Positions 1 through 11,304 are shown, counted from the stretch's first letter. The stretch: DNA of 64,000 nt from Gottfriedia acidiceleris (GCF_004138285.1 NZ_SCFN01000018.1:1-64000), one strand, 5' to 3'. The notes: generated by a model not told the origin, from the sequence alone. Made by a program: numbers and translations.

Positions 1-50
1 GGCTATAATACTTTAAACCATTTCTTTACCTGATCTCCATGTTTGATTTT

Positions 51-80
51 ACCCCTATTCTTAAATGAATAGGGGTTTTT
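51..80 (+). terminator. Intrinsic terminator of a gene upstream of the window
   Basis: ACCCCTATTC and GAATAGGGGT pair around a short loop and are followed by a T run on the plus strand. No gene is visible before it, so it most likely ends a plus-strand gene that lies outside the window. Confidence 0.8.
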
Positions 81-93
81 ATTTATATAAATA

Positions 94-130
94 AAAAAAG
101 TCAGATTCTAGAAATAGAATCTGACTTTTT
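94..130 (-). terminator. Terminator of the cold-shock gene
   Basis: AGTCAGATTCT pairs with AGAATCTGACT across a 6-nt loop, with A and T runs on both sides. It lies just past the csp stop codon and can act in both directions. Confidence 0.85.
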
Positions 131-134
131 AAAA

Positions 135-335
135 TTATGCTTTTTTAACGTTAGTTGCTTGAGGTCCGCGTTGTCCTTGTTCTACATCAAATGTAACTGC
201 TTGACCTTCATCTAATGATTTGAATCCTTCAGATTGAATTGCTGAGAAATGAACGAAAACATCATCTCCATTTTCACGCTCGATGAATCCAAAACCTTTT
301 TCTGCGTTAAACCATTTTACTTTACCATGTTCCAT
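135..335 (-). CDS. csp: Cold-shock protein, CspA/CspB family
   Basis: This is a 66-residue single cold-shock domain, the normal size of Bacillus Csp proteins, which bind single-stranded RNA/DNA and act as RNA chaperones in the cytoplasm. The RNP1 motif KGFGFI and the RNP2 motif VFVHF are intact. The ATG at 335 is preceded by a strong AAGGAGG-type ribosome site. An open frame continues further upstream, but it runs through the leader and was not used. The leader of roughly 40 nt is short compared with E. coli cspA. It is a single-gene unit with its own promoter and terminator. Confidence 0.95.
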   Translation of the reverse strand: MEHGKVKWFNAEKGFGFIERENGDDVFVHFSAIQSEGFKSLDEGQAVTFDVEQGQRGPQATNVKKA

Positions 336-377
336 TTTTGTTTCCTCCTTATGTGCTTGAACACATTTAATGTTTAT

Positions 378-406
378 ATAATAACAATTTAGAGTAAGAT
401 AATCAA
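378..406 (-). promoter_or_regulatory. SigA-type promoter of csp
   Basis: On the minus strand, TTGATT (401-406) and TATTAT (378-383) are separated by 17 nt, and the box lies about 45 nt upstream of the csp start codon. Confidence 0.55.
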
Positions 407-600
407 ATTCTCTTACTAAAAAAATAGGACTTTTCACTTATTAAATTGGAAATTAAAGGATTTTCTCCATCTTTTTGTTAGAAATCATTGGAAATAGTAG
501 CATTTTACGATGGGGAATTAAGGATAGAGATAGACACCAGCCCTTCATTTTCTTCATAAGATACTTTGTAAAAAATAAAAATATGAAGAGAGTGATGAAT

Positions 601-979
601 ATGTCAACTTGTCAAAGACTTGCAGATATGATTGGAGGAGAAGTTGTTCAAGCTACACCTGTATGTGTCATTATGCGCCTTCGAGATATTAATGCAACTA
701 TTTTAGGTCGTAGGACACGTTCTCCATTAGCACTTCCATTCATGTTATCATTTGAAGATAATGGGTTTAAACCTTGGCGAATCTGTTGTACGACAGAAAG
801 AGATTAACCCATTAATGACTGCTTTACGGAAAAGGGGAATTACCGTAACAGCAGTTCATAACCATTGGCTGTTTGATAAACCACGTTTAATGTATATGCA
901 TTGGGAAAATGTTGATATGGATCCAGTTGACTTTACAAGAACTAGTTTTGAAGCAGCAAAAGAAGCAGGTCTTTTTTAA
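601..979 (+). pseudogene. DUF1259 (LppY/LpqO-like) protein, frameshifted
   Basis: Two overlapping frames together make one protein of about 125 residues. The first frame gives the N-terminal half, starting MSTCQRLADMIGG. The second frame, one base out, gives the C-terminal half, with the run AVHNHWLFDKPRLMYMHWE that I recognise from DUF1259 proteins. Removing one base from GGGTTTAAA (763-771) joins them as FEDNGLNLGES. Function is unknown; the family is named after mycobacterial lipoproteins LppY/LpqO. The shift lies in a run of short homopolymers, so either a true single-base insertion or a sequencing error would explain it. The start at 601 has only a weak purine-rich ribosome site. Confidence 0.7.
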
Positions 980-1041
980 GTATACTTACTAGAAATTTAA
1001 TGACTAAAATTGCATAGATTAGATAGACAATAGTTGAAATT

Positions 1042-1087
1042 AAAAAAAGCAAATGGACAGTTTACTTCTGATCCGTTTGCTTTTTTT
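1042..1087. terminator. Bidirectional terminator between DUF1259 and yciI
   Basis: AGCAAATGGA pairs with TCCGTTTGCT (one G-T pair), with A and T runs on both sides. It lies between two convergent genes and can serve both. Confidence 0.75.
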
Positions 1088-1113
1088 ATTAGTTCTCTTT
1101 TTTCAACGATTAT

Positions 1114-1449
1114 TCATGAATTTTGTTTAGGTAGTACTGCGAGCATCGGATAATATTCCGTTGTCATGATTCCAGCAATCACGGCTGGATCTTCTTCGAT
1201 AAGTTTTGGGACTTGAGCTTCATTTTCAACTTCAATTATTGCAATTCCATGAGGTGATGAAGGATTTCGAACGGGTCCGAACACTAGAGCAATTCCCTGG
1301 TTTTGTTTGTCCGTCCAATAAGCAATATGTTTTCCCATAATATTCCGTTCTTCATCTGTCATGTCCTGTTGAAAGGTTGTTCTTGGGGGAATAGATTTTA
1401 GCAAAAAATGCATCTTAACTGAATCATTAATTGGGGTGTTATCTGGCAT
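1114..1449 (-). CDS. YciI family protein
   Basis: This 111-residue protein matches the YCII-related ferredoxin-like fold family, small dimeric alpha-beta barrels often of unknown substrate. Supporting segments are HIAYWTDKQNQGIALVFGPV in the middle and IIEVENEAQVPKLIEEDP in the second half. The start at 1449 was chosen because GGAGG lies about 10 nt upstream; an in-frame ATG further up overlaps that ribosome site. The gene stands alone, convergent with the broken DUF1259 gene. No substrate can be named. Confidence 0.75.
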   Translation of the reverse strand: MPDNTPINDSVKMHFLLKSIPPRTTFQQDMTDEERNIMGKHIAYWTDKQNQGIALVFGPVRNPSSPHGIAIIEVENEAQVPKLIEEDPAVIAGIMTTEYYPMLAVLPKQNS

Positions 1450-1609
1450 CCTTAATTTACCTCCATTCATTCTGACGATCCTTACCTTCAATTATTTCAC
1501 AAAATCACCTTTGAATACACTTACCAATATAAGATAAATCAAATTACTGAATAATTAAGGAAATGCAGTAGAAAATATCTTATTATATTTTTTTATTAAT
1601 AATTTTTAA
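1450..1609. other. Divergent intergenic region
   Basis: This AT-rich stretch separates the yciI gene from the MarR-ABC operon. No gene or strong hairpin is visible here. Confidence 0.5.
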
Positions 1610-1656
1610 TTGTACAAATGAACAATAAAGTTTTATTATTAGTTTACAATGTAAAC
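1610..1656 (+). promoter_or_regulatory. Promoter and candidate MarR operator
   Basis: TTGTAC (1610-1615) and TATTAT (1634-1639) are 18 nt apart. Directly downstream lies a perfect inverted repeat, GTTTAC-AAT-GTAAAC (1642-1656), where a bound dimer would block RNA polymerase. Autoregulation by the MarR protein encoded next is an inference. Confidence 0.55.
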
Positions 1657-1688
1657 AGTTCATATAGTAAACTAATGTAAGGGGTGAT

Positions 1689-2150
1689 ATGATGCCAGAT
1701 TTTCAACAAGCAATAGATTTAACAAATTCGTTTGTTTCAATTGCGCGCCAACTAAAAAGAATAAACTTACAAACCGCTACTAAACTTGGAATAACTTTTC
1801 AACAGTTAAATATCCTAAATTCAATTCGAAATAATGAAGGGCTATCACAAAAAGAACTAACTGAACGAATTAGAACTGCAAAAAGCAGAGTGAGTCTTAG
1901 TATTGACGAGTTGGAGAAGAAAAATTATGTAAAAAGAGAAACATCAGCTATTGATCGCCGAGAAACTCAATTATTTTTAACGCCAGAAGGTGAAGAATTA
2001 TGTCAACGTTATCACGAAGAATCGGAGGCATATAAGAGTTTAGCAAATTCACTGGAACAATTTTCACAAGATGAGCTTAATATACTTATAGACATGCAAA
2101 AAAAAATTTTAACTGATTTATTAAATGAACAAACTAATTGTTCGAAATAA
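1689..2150 (+). CDS. MarR family transcriptional regulator
   Basis: This 153-residue winged-helix protein has the MarR layout: a dimerisation helix at the N-terminus, a recognition region around residues 58-80 (GLSQKELTERIRTAKSRVSLS) and a wing containing DRRETQLFLTPEG. It starts after GGGGTGAT. Only 15 bases separate it from the ABC exporter gene that follows, so the two form an operon, an arrangement in which MarR proteins usually repress an exporter until a toxic ligand binds. The palindrome just upstream is the likely operator. The ligand is unknown. Confidence 0.9.
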   Translation: MMPDFQQAIDLTNSFVSIARQLKRINLQTATKLGITFQQLNILNSIRNNEGLSQKELTERIRTAKSRVSLSIDELEKKNYVKRETSAIDRRETQLFLTPEGEELCQRYHEESEAYKSLANSLEQFSQDELNILIDMQKKILTDLLNEQTNCSK

Positions 2151-2165
2151 GGAGGACGTTTAATT

Positions 2166-4004
2166 ATGTCAGGATGGGGTGGTGGACCTCCAATGGGTCC
2201 CCATGGTTTTGGGCGAATGAAATTTGATGAAAACGCACAAAAACCAAATATTACAAAGGCAATACTACTTAGAATTGCAAAATACTTTATTCCGTATTGG
2301 AAGCAAACAATTCTAGTTGTGCTTATTTTATTAGTTACTTCAGTACTAGGCATTTTACCGCCTATCATCATTCAACATATTGTTGATACTGCCTTACCAA
2401 ATAAAGATTTAAGTCTTCTAATCTATCTTGTACTTGCCTCACTTAGTACTACGATTATTTCAGGATTACTAGGTGTATGGCAAAATTATTTAAATGCATA
2501 TGTTTCTCAAAAAATTATTTACGATATGAGAAATCAAATGTATCTCCATTTACAACAAATGCCACTCCAATTTTTTTCAAATGTAAAGCAAGGTGAAGTG
2601 ATCACTCGAATGACGAGTGATATTTCTGGTGTTAAAGCTGTGTTTGATAATACAATTGTGAGTTTCGCAAACAATCTATTCATTCTTATTTCTACCGCTG
2701 CCACTTTGTTAATAGTGAATTGGAAGCTTGGAATCCTAGGATTAATCATTGTACCATTATTTATTCTACCGACTCGTAAAATGGGGAATGTTCGTTGGAG
2801 TATTTCAAAACAGACACAGGAAAAAACAAGTGAGCAAAATCATATTATACAAGAAACATTAAATATTAGTGGTTATTTATTAATGAAGCTTTTTACAAAG
2901 GAACAAAGGGAATTTAAAAATTTTGATGACATTAATGTACAGGCTACTAATCTTAAAATAAAGGAATCTATGGCAGGTCGATGGTTTATGATGATTCTAT
3001 CAACCTTTACTAGCATCGGCCCAATGCTCATCTATTTATATGGTGGATATTTATTTATTCACGATCAGATTACAATTGGAGCTATTATCAGCTTTGTTGC
3101 ATTACTTGGTCGTTTATATGGGCCAATAGGACAATTAACAAATCTTTATGTAAATATTACAAGTTCAATCGCGTTATTTGAACGTATTTTTGAATATTTT
3201 GATATGAAATTAACGATTAAAGATCGTGATGATGCGACTGAAATGAATGTTACTCATTTAGATATTGAATTTAACGATGTATCATTTTCTTATCAGCAAG
3301 ATAAAACTGCATTGCAAAATATTTCATTTATTGCTCCATCCGGTACAATGACTGCTTTAGTTGGACCTAGTGGTGCTGGTAAAACAACGATTACCAATTT
3401 AATTCCTCGTTTGTATGATTTTACATCAGGTTCAATAAAAATTGGCGGTCGTGATATTAGAGAATTCACGCTAGAATCATTACGGTCTCATATTGGACTT
3501 GTTACACAGGATAGCTATTTATTTAATGGAACGATTAAAGAAAATTTATTATATGCAAGCCCTGATTCATCAGATGAAGAAATTACGAATGCTTGTAAGG
3601 CTGCATATATTCATGATTTCATAATGGACTTACCAAATGGTTATGAGACAATTGTTGGAAATCGAGGAATCAAACTTTCAGGAGGAGAAAAACAAAGAAT
3701 TTCAATCGCTCGTGTATTATTGAAAAATCCTGAAATCATTATTCTTGATGAAGCAACTTCTTCTTTAGATACTTTATCTGAATTTTATATTCAAAGTGCA
3801 ATACAAGGTTTATTAAAAAATAAAACGTCCATCGTTATTGCTCACCGACTTTCAACCATTATGGCCGCTGATCACATCATTGTGTTAAAGGATGGTCAAA
3901 TAGTTGAAGAAGGTAAAAATGAAGAGTTGTTAATGCAAAATGGATTATATAAAGAATTGTACAATAAACAATTTGGTAGAAAAGCAATCGCATCAATTGA
4001 ATAG
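2166..4004 (+). CDS. ABC exporter, fused membrane and ATPase domains
   Basis: This 612-residue half-transporter works as a dimer in the membrane. A Gly/Pro-rich cytoplasmic tail (residues 1-18) is followed by six predicted membrane helices (about 40-320) and an ATPase domain (about 360-600). The ATPase has Walker A GPSGAGKTT, signature LSGGEKQR, Walker B IIILDEATSS and the H-loop IVIAHRLST. The architecture is that of multidrug or lipid exporters such as BmrA/LmrA. The start follows GGAGG. Co-transcription with a MarR regulator suggests drug or toxic-compound export, but the substrate is not shown by the sequence. Confidence 0.92.
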   Translation: MSGWGGGPPMGPHGFGRMKFDENAQKPNITKAILLRIAKYFIPYWKQTILVVLILLVTSVLGILPPIIIQHIVDTALPNKDLSLLIYLVLASLSTTIISGLLGVWQNYLNAYVSQKIIYDMRNQMYLHLQQMPLQFFSNVKQGEVITRMTSDISGVKAVFDNTIVSFANNLFILISTAATLLIVNWKLGILGLIIVPLFILPTRKMGNVRWSISKQTQEKTSEQNHIIQETLNISGYLLMKLFTKEQREFKNFDDINVQATNLKIKESMAGRWFMMILSTFTSIGPMLIYLYGGYLFIHDQITIGAIISFVALLGRLYGPIGQLTNLYVNITSSIALFERIFEYFDMKLTIKDRDDATEMNVTHLDIEFNDVSFSYQQDKTALQNISFIAPSGTMTALVGPSGAGKTTITNLIPRLYDFTSGSIKIGGRDIREFTLESLRSHIGLVTQDSYLFNGTIKENLLYASPDSSDEEITNACKAAYIHDFIMDLPNGYETIVGNRGIKLSGGEKQRISIARVLLKNPEIIILDEATSSLDTLSEFYIQSAIQGLLKNKTSIVIAHRLSTIMAADHIIVLKDGQIVEEGKNEELLMQNGLYKELYNKQFGRKAIASIE

Positions 4005-4037
4005 AAAAAAAGCACAGATTAATTTCTGTGCTTTTTT
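4005..4037 (+). terminator. Terminator of the MarR-ABC operon
   Basis: AAAAGCACAGA and TCTGTGCTTTT form a perfect stem followed by a T run, starting at the stop codon of the ABC gene. Confidence 0.85.
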
Positions 4038-4183
4038 ACATTATGTATAGTAGCTAAATCATTTTTGTTGATTCGATTTTGTTACATTCTCTTCCTACTT
4101 TAATTATACCATAAAAAAAATGGCCAAAATAGACTTTATCTTCGTATTTTCTACTGATAAAATCAATAGACATTAAAGGTTAG

Positions 4184-6808
<2,625 letters not shown>

Positions 6809-6824
6809 TTGTTGAATGAATTTT

Positions 6825-6866
6825 AAGGCCGATTTTCCAAATGCGGAAAGCGGCTTTATTTTTTTA
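6825..6866 (+). terminator. Terminator of rph
   Basis: GGCCGATTTTCC pairs imperfectly with GGAAAGCGGC and is followed by a long T-rich run. Confidence 0.6.
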
Positions 6867-6952
6867 TTGAAATAAATGACAGTTTAGGTAATTACTGCAA
6901 AATAATGTTGTATAATATTCTAAAAATAAAGTAACGAGAGGAGATGAGCATC

Positions 6953-7570
6953 ATGCTCTCATTTATTTTAGTTGTATTAACGCTTTTTTTAATACCAGGT
7001 CCGGCTGTACTTTTAACATTATCCCAAACAATGAAAGGTGGGAAATGGAATGGCATCTTAACAGGCGTTGGGATTGCTGTTGGTGATTTAATTCATACAT
7101 GTGCATCCGTATTTGGACTATCTGCAATTTTAATGACTTCTGCATTTGCTTTTGAAATCGTTAAATATTTAGGTGCTGCCTATTTATTTTATTTAGGTAT
7201 TACTGCAATCATTAAAAAATCTAAAAACAGTAAAAAATCAAATGAACAAAAAGAAGTAAATAGTAAACTTTCCTTTCGTCAAGCAGTGCTGATCGAAGTA
7301 TTAAACCCTAAAACTGCACTATTTTTCTTAGCCCTTTTACCTCAATTTGTTCAACATAATGGACATCCGGTATTCTTCCAGCTTTTAACTCTTGGGTTGA
7401 CATTTGTATTACTTAGTATTTTGTACACAACTTTACTAGTGCTTTTATCAAGTGTAATCGGTAAAAAAATCTTTAGCAAAAAAACAAAAGGGCCAAAATG
7501 GATGGGGAAAGCGATTGGTTTAGTCTATATTGGGTTAGGTTTAAGAGTCGCTCTTCAAACACAATCATAA
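6953..7570 (+). CDS. LysE/RhtB family amino-acid exporter
   Basis: This 205-residue, very hydrophobic protein has about six membrane helices. It carries the family's N-terminal signature (FLIPGPAVLLTLSQTMKGGK) and the conserved mid-protein stretch EVLNPKTALFFLALLPQF. LysE/RhtB proteins export amino acids or related metabolites across the cytoplasmic membrane. The ATG at 6953 was chosen because AGGAG ends 9 nt before it; the ATG at 6944 overlaps that site. TATAAT lies at 6911-6916, but no good -35 is visible. The substrate is unknown. Confidence 0.88.
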   Translation: MLSFILVVLTLFLIPGPAVLLTLSQTMKGGKWNGILTGVGIAVGDLIHTCASVFGLSAILMTSAFAFEIVKYLGAAYLFYLGITAIIKKSKNSKKSNEQKEVNSKLSFRQAVLIEVLNPKTALFFLALLPQFVQHNGHPVFFQLLTLGLTFVLLSILYTTLLVLLSSVIGKKIFSKKTKGPKWMGKAIGLVYIGLGLRVALQTQS

Positions 7571-7588
7571 CAGTTAAAAACTATTCAA

Positions 7589-7624
7589 TAAAAAAAGGAG
7601 GCCGAATGGCATCCTTTTTTTTTA
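7589..7624 (+). terminator. Terminator of the LysE gene
   Basis: AAAAAAGGAGGCC and GGCATCCTTTTTT form a stem with a small internal mismatch, followed by a T run. The GGAGG and ATG inside this hairpin mimic a gene start, but the frame that follows shows no family resemblance. Confidence 0.75.
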
Positions 7625-7756
7625 TTCATAAATTACGCAGACGATCCAACTATAAGTTTCTTAATTTAACATATAAAAGTGACCTTTTATACGTTAAACG
7701 AAAAAAGGAGCTAAAAATTTCAGTTCCACTAACAAACTTAGGAAGTTATTTGATAT

Positions 7757-8065
7757 TCACTCAAAATACAAATGGTAATGATTTTTACACCCTGGATTAA
7801 AATCGGATTCACATTTAGGACATTTGTAGCTACAATCTTGATATTCTTGTATGGTTAATTCCTCATGACAGTTACCACAAAAAATTGCTTTAGTTTGCCA
7901 TTCGTCTTGACTCCAGACTTTTGGTTCATGATTAGTGTTTTCCTTATGACAATAATAACATCCATAGTATGTATTACAGCACTTGAATTTGATGGCAATT
8001 ATATCTTTTATTGTATGGTAATGTTTACAGCGTGTATGCTGATCGATTGAACCGATTACTTTCAT
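7757..8065 (-). CDS. CHY-type zinc-finger protein
   Basis: This 102-residue protein is rich in paired Cys and His: CKHYHT near the N-terminus, FKCCNTYYGCYYCH, FCGNCH and YKCPKCESDFNPGCKNHYH. This is the CHY zinc-finger pattern, in which several zinc ions are bound in a compact fold. Homologues in yeast (Hot13) and plants act in redox or ubiquitin pathways, but no bacterial role is established. The start follows AGAGAGG. It is followed 47 bases downstream, on the same strand, by the thiolase operon's distal end, so it reads away from it. Confidence 0.8.
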   Translation of the reverse strand: MKVIGSIDQHTRCKHYHTIKDIIAIKFKCCNTYYGCYYCHKENTNHEPKVWSQDEWQTKAIFCGNCHEELTIQEYQDCSYKCPKCESDFNPGCKNHYHLYFE

Positions 8066-8112
8066 ATTTTTTCCTCTCTTTATACCTCTTATTACTTTAT
8101 GATTCTTTAATT

Positions 8113-9213
8113 CTATTTTACGACCTCGAATAAGACAGCTAATCCGATTCCACCACCACTTCCAATTGCAGCCAGTACATAATTTGATTCTAAGTTTTTT
8201 CTTCTTTGTACTTCATAAAAAAGTCTCGTGACCATGATACTTCCAGATGCTCCATATGGATGGCCGATGGTTAATGCTCCACCACAACTATTTAACTTGG
8301 AAGTAGGGATGGTAAGTTCCTTAGAACAGGCTAGTACTTTTGAAGAAAAAGCCTCATTTATTTCAAAAAGTTCAATATCTGCAACTGTTAAATTGTTTCT
8401 AATTAATAAATCTTGAATTGCAGGGATAGGTGCTGCACCTGGATAATTAGGATGAACACCAGAAACTTGACTATCCACAAATCGTAAAACTGGTTTTAAA
8501 CCGTTTTTTATCGCTTCATTTTCTTCCATGATTAAAACAGCGGAGGCTCCATCATGAATTCCACAACTGTTTGCAGCTGTGACTGTACCGTTCTTTTTAA
8601 ATACAGGTTTTGCTCTTTTTAAAAGTTCTTCCATTTTCCTTTTTTTGAAAAATACTTCATCTTGATTCAAATCACCAACTGGAATAATTTCTTGATTGAA
8701 GTGTCTTTTATGATGAGATTCCCAGCTTCGTGTATAACTTAATAATGCATATTCATCTTGAGCTTCTTTTGAGATACTGTATTTTTCAGCTAAATTTTCC
8801 GCTGCAATCCCCATATCAGGATCACCAATTTTGTCTGGTGCAAATCTTGCTCTAGCAGGAAATGGGGAGGTACTAGTACTTTCAACTCCTCCAGCAAGAT
8901 AGCAATTTCCGGCACCACCTTGAACTAAGTAACAAGCCATTCGAATCGCTTCTAATCCTGCGCTACATTGCCGATCAATTGTGATTCCTGGGACTGTAAG
9001 AGGAATATCCGCTTCTAATGCAGAAACTCGAGCGACATTTCCACCTGGGCCAACAACATTTCCTAAAATGATGTCATCAATCTTGTCATCTAACCCAACT
9101 GCCAAATGTTTGAGCAATGGAGCAGCGAGCTCATGTGGTTGAAAATCTCGTAAAATTCCACCTTTTTTTCCGATAGGTGTTCGCTTTGCTTTGACAATGA
9201 CTGCTCTTTTAAT
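8113..9213 (-). CDS. yhfS: Thiolase (YhfS-like acetyl-CoA acyltransferase), AUU start
   Basis: Thiolases condense or cleave 3-ketoacyl-CoA. The nucleophile Cys83 lies in IDRQCSAGLEA, and GHPYGASGS matches the GHPxGxSG motif. The usual C-terminal Cys of CxGGG is not present: the segment reads AIGSGGGIG. The N-terminal thiolase strand (KRAVIVKAKRTPIGKKGG) is present in frame but has no ATG, GTG or TTG before it. An ATT codon at 9213-9211 sits at the right place, 6-7 nt after AGGTGA and overlapping the ligase stop by one base (ATTAA), so I take it as the start. Starting at the TTG at 9117 would delete the first 32 residues. The order bioY-ligase-thiolase equals B. subtilis yhfU-yhfT-yhfS. Confidence 0.82.
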   Translation of the reverse strand: MKRAVIVKAKRTPIGKKGGILRDFQPHELAAPLLKHLAVGLDDKIDDIILGNVVGPGGNVARVSALEADIPLTVPGITIDRQCSAGLEAIRMACYLVQGGAGNCYLAGGVESTSTSPFPARARFAPDKIGDPDMGIAAENLAEKYSISKEAQDEYALLSYTRSWESHHKRHFNQEIIPVGDLNQDEVFFKKRKMEELLKRAKPVFKKNGTVTAANSCGIHDGASAVLIMEENEAIKNGLKPVLRFVDSQVSGVHPNYPGAAPIPAIQDLLIRNNLTVADIELFEINEAFSSKVLACSKELTIPTSKLNSCGGALTIGHPYGASGSIMVTRLFYEVQRRKNLESNYVLAAIGSGGGIGLAVLFEVVK

Positions 9214-10675
9214 TTTTAGTCACCTGCATTTCGATTTGTTTAATTAGCTCTGCGCGTGCGATCTTTCCGCTAGTCGTATACGGCATTTCATTTTGAAAAA
9301 ACCATTTACGAGGTATTTTATATGCTGATAAGTGTGTCTTACAAAATCTTTTCAACTCAAAAGAATTACAATTACCTTTGATGACTGCAGCAACAATCTG
9401 ACCCCAATACGGGTTTGAAAGACCAATGACTGCAACTTCCTCAACATTCGGATGAAGAGAAATAACTTTTTCAATTTCTTCAGGAAATATATTAATACCT
9501 CCGTATAGAATCATGTTTTTTTCTCGCCCGTTAATTGTTAAAAAACCGTCTTCATCAATAAAGCCCATATCATGAACAGTTGCCCAGCAGTCATCGTCTT
9601 GTATTGAATAAATCGTGTTTTCATTTTCTTCAAAATATCCATTTATTAAATACTTACTTCTCACATATATTTTTCCAGTTTCATTCGGTTTAGCTAACCC
9701 TTGATCTGGTCGACGGATTTGGATCTCCACACCATAACAAGGTTTTCCGACGCTTTTTGCCTTTTGAACACCATCTCGATCAGACAAAACGGTAATAAAG
9801 CTTAATTCACTAGCACCAAAAAATTCGTAGATCGTCATAGCAGGAAACAAATGGCGAAATTCAATTTTGGATTTTTCGGTCCACTTTGCACCGGACGATA
9901 GGATTTTCATCGCTTGATGGACTTGAATTCCTTCTTTTATTAATGCTTCAATCATTGTCGGAACAACATAAATTGTAGTAATAGGAAAAGAATTGATTCG
10001 TGATATTACGTTTAAAGGAGAAAACTTTTCTAAAAGAATAACTGTTCCTCCTAAATATAAGGTACTGATGGCACCATATAGAAAATGAGAATGGATTAAA
10101 GCTCCAGGTATTAGAATTTGATCGGATTCATCTAATCCAAAGTCAAAGCGATTACAATCAAAGCTAGCAACCCATGAATCTTGTGAGCGGACAAATGCTT
10201 TCGGGCTCCCGGTTGTACCTGAAGTAAATCCTACATAGAAAGGTAGATTCTCATCTAATTCCATTGCAGTATAGGAATCAAATTCAGCAATTTCTTGTAA
10301 GCTTTCATCTAAAACCTTAACATTTGGTATGATCGAATTAATCTTATTGTACATTTCTTTTGTTGTAACAATGATCGAAGGATTTGAAAGCTTTACTCTC
10401 TTTTCTAAATCGGCTAGATTCCATTTCATATCATATGGAACAGCAATCCACCCCGCTTTAGAAGCTCCTGCAAACATCTGCAAGAACGAGATACCATTCG
10501 GTAAAAGGATACCAATTGTTTTTGTAATTGATCGGTGAGAGTGTAACCAATTAGCCGTTTGATTAATTAATAGATTCCATTCCTTATAACTAATTTGTTG
10601 ATTACTCGTATGTATCGCAATTTTGTCAGGCGACAATATAGCGTTTTTCTGATAGGTTTCTGTAATATTTGCCAT
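9209..10675 (-). CDS. yhfT: Acyl-CoA synthetase (YhfT-like, AMP-forming)
   Basis: This 488-residue ANL-superfamily enzyme activates a carboxylic acid as the adenylate and transfers it to CoA. The P-loop FTSGTTGSPKAF (around residue 150), the YEFFGASE motif and the hinge GREKNMILYGG are all present, as is the C-terminal lysine region (TSGKIARAEL). It starts at an ATG after GAGGTGA, 50 bases downstream of bioY. Its stop codon overlaps the thiolase start, implying translational coupling. In B. subtilis the homologous operon is controlled by biotin; the acid used is not known, and a pimelate-like or fatty acid is only a guess. Confidence 0.88.
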   Translation of the reverse strand: MANITETYQKNAILSPDKIAIHTSNQQISYKEWNLLINQTANWLHSHRSITKTIGILLPNGISFLQMFAGASKAGWIAVPYDMKWNLADLEKRVKLSNPSIIVTTKEMYNKINSIIPNVKVLDESLQEIAEFDSYTAMELDENLPFYVGFTSGTTGSPKAFVRSQDSWVASFDCNRFDFGLDESDQILIPGALIHSHFLYGAISTLYLGGTVILLEKFSPLNVISRINSFPITTIYVVPTMIEALIKEGIQVHQAMKILSSGAKWTEKSKIEFRHLFPAMTIYEFFGASELSFITVLSDRDGVQKAKSVGKPCYGVEIQIRRPDQGLAKPNETGKIYVRSKYLINGYFEENENTIYSIQDDDCWATVHDMGFIDEDGFLTINGREKNMILYGGINIFPEEIEKVISLHPNVEEVAVIGLSNPYWGQIVAAVIKGNCNSFELKRFCKTHLSAYKIPRKWFFQNEMPYTTSGKIARAELIKQIEMQVTKN

Positions 10676-10725
10676 TTAAAATCACCTCTATAAAAAAGAG
10701 ACACAACAAGAGTGTCCCAAAAGAT

Positions 10726-11304
10726 TTACATATTTTTTGCTGATTGATTTGAATGGTTTGTTGTCAATGAGCTTGAAAAAACTGGTTGCTGCCTTAGTTT
10801 GAATACTAAAATTGAAGCAAGAATCGCTTTTAATATATCTCCTGGAATATAAACTAAACTTAATTTAACCGCTGTCATAACTGGAATTCCCATGATAACC
10901 GCTTGAATTGGGATACCGATTAAGTAGATTAATAGAATTCCAACAGTCAAGTTAATCAATAAGACATGTTTTAATTTTAACGTTTTAAAACGTGATAATA
11001 AATACCCAATTACAAAAGCTGTAATAGGCCATGAAATTAAATAACCAACACTTGGTCCTGCAAATACACTAAAACCACCACGGCCACCGGATAGAAGCGG
11101 CATTCCAACTGCAACTAATAATAAAAAGATGGTTTGGCTTAGTGCACCTAATCTAGCGCCTAAAACACCACCAGTAAGAATAACGCCCAGTGTTTGTAAT
11201 GTAATAGGAACCGGTGTAAAGGATAACATAATCGGAGGAACTTGTCCAAGGACACCCATAACTGCTGCAAACATTGCTACAAATGTAATTTCTTTGATTT
11301 TCAT
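10726..11304 (-). CDS. bioY: Biotin transporter BioY
   Basis: This 192-residue integral membrane protein is the substrate-binding S component of an ECF biotin transporter. It has six predicted helices and the BioY segments FTPVPITLQTLGVILTGG and GGRGGFSVFAGPSVGYLISW. BioY works with the shared EcfA/EcfA'/EcfT module, which is not in this window. The start follows AGGAGA. It is the first gene of the operon with the acyl-CoA ligase and thiolase, under the BirA-type operator upstream. The C-terminal tail after residue 175 is not conserved in the family. Confidence 0.93.
   Translation of the reverse strand: MKIKEITFVAMFAAVMGVLGQVPPIMLSFTPVPITLQTLGVILTGGVLGARLGALSQTIFLLLVAVGMPLLSGGRGGFSVFAGPSVGYLISWPITAFVIGYLLSRFKTLKLKHVLLINLTVGILLIYLIGIPIQAVIMGIPVMTAVKLSLVYIPGDILKAILASILVFKLRQQPVFSSSLTTNHSNQSAKNM

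Noticed and set aside
763-775. Programmed frameshift at GGGTTTAAAC in the DUF1259 gene
   Set aside because: The needed shift is +1 relative to the first frame, whereas TTTAAAC-type slippery sites give -1; an indel is simpler.
2012-2371. Minus-strand frame overlapping the MarR and ABC genes
   Set aside because: It is antisense to two well-supported genes and has no family-like text.
7605-7800. Open frame after the LysE gene with a good ribosome site
   Set aside because: The GGAGG and ATG lie inside the LysE terminator hairpin and the product shows no recognisable pattern.
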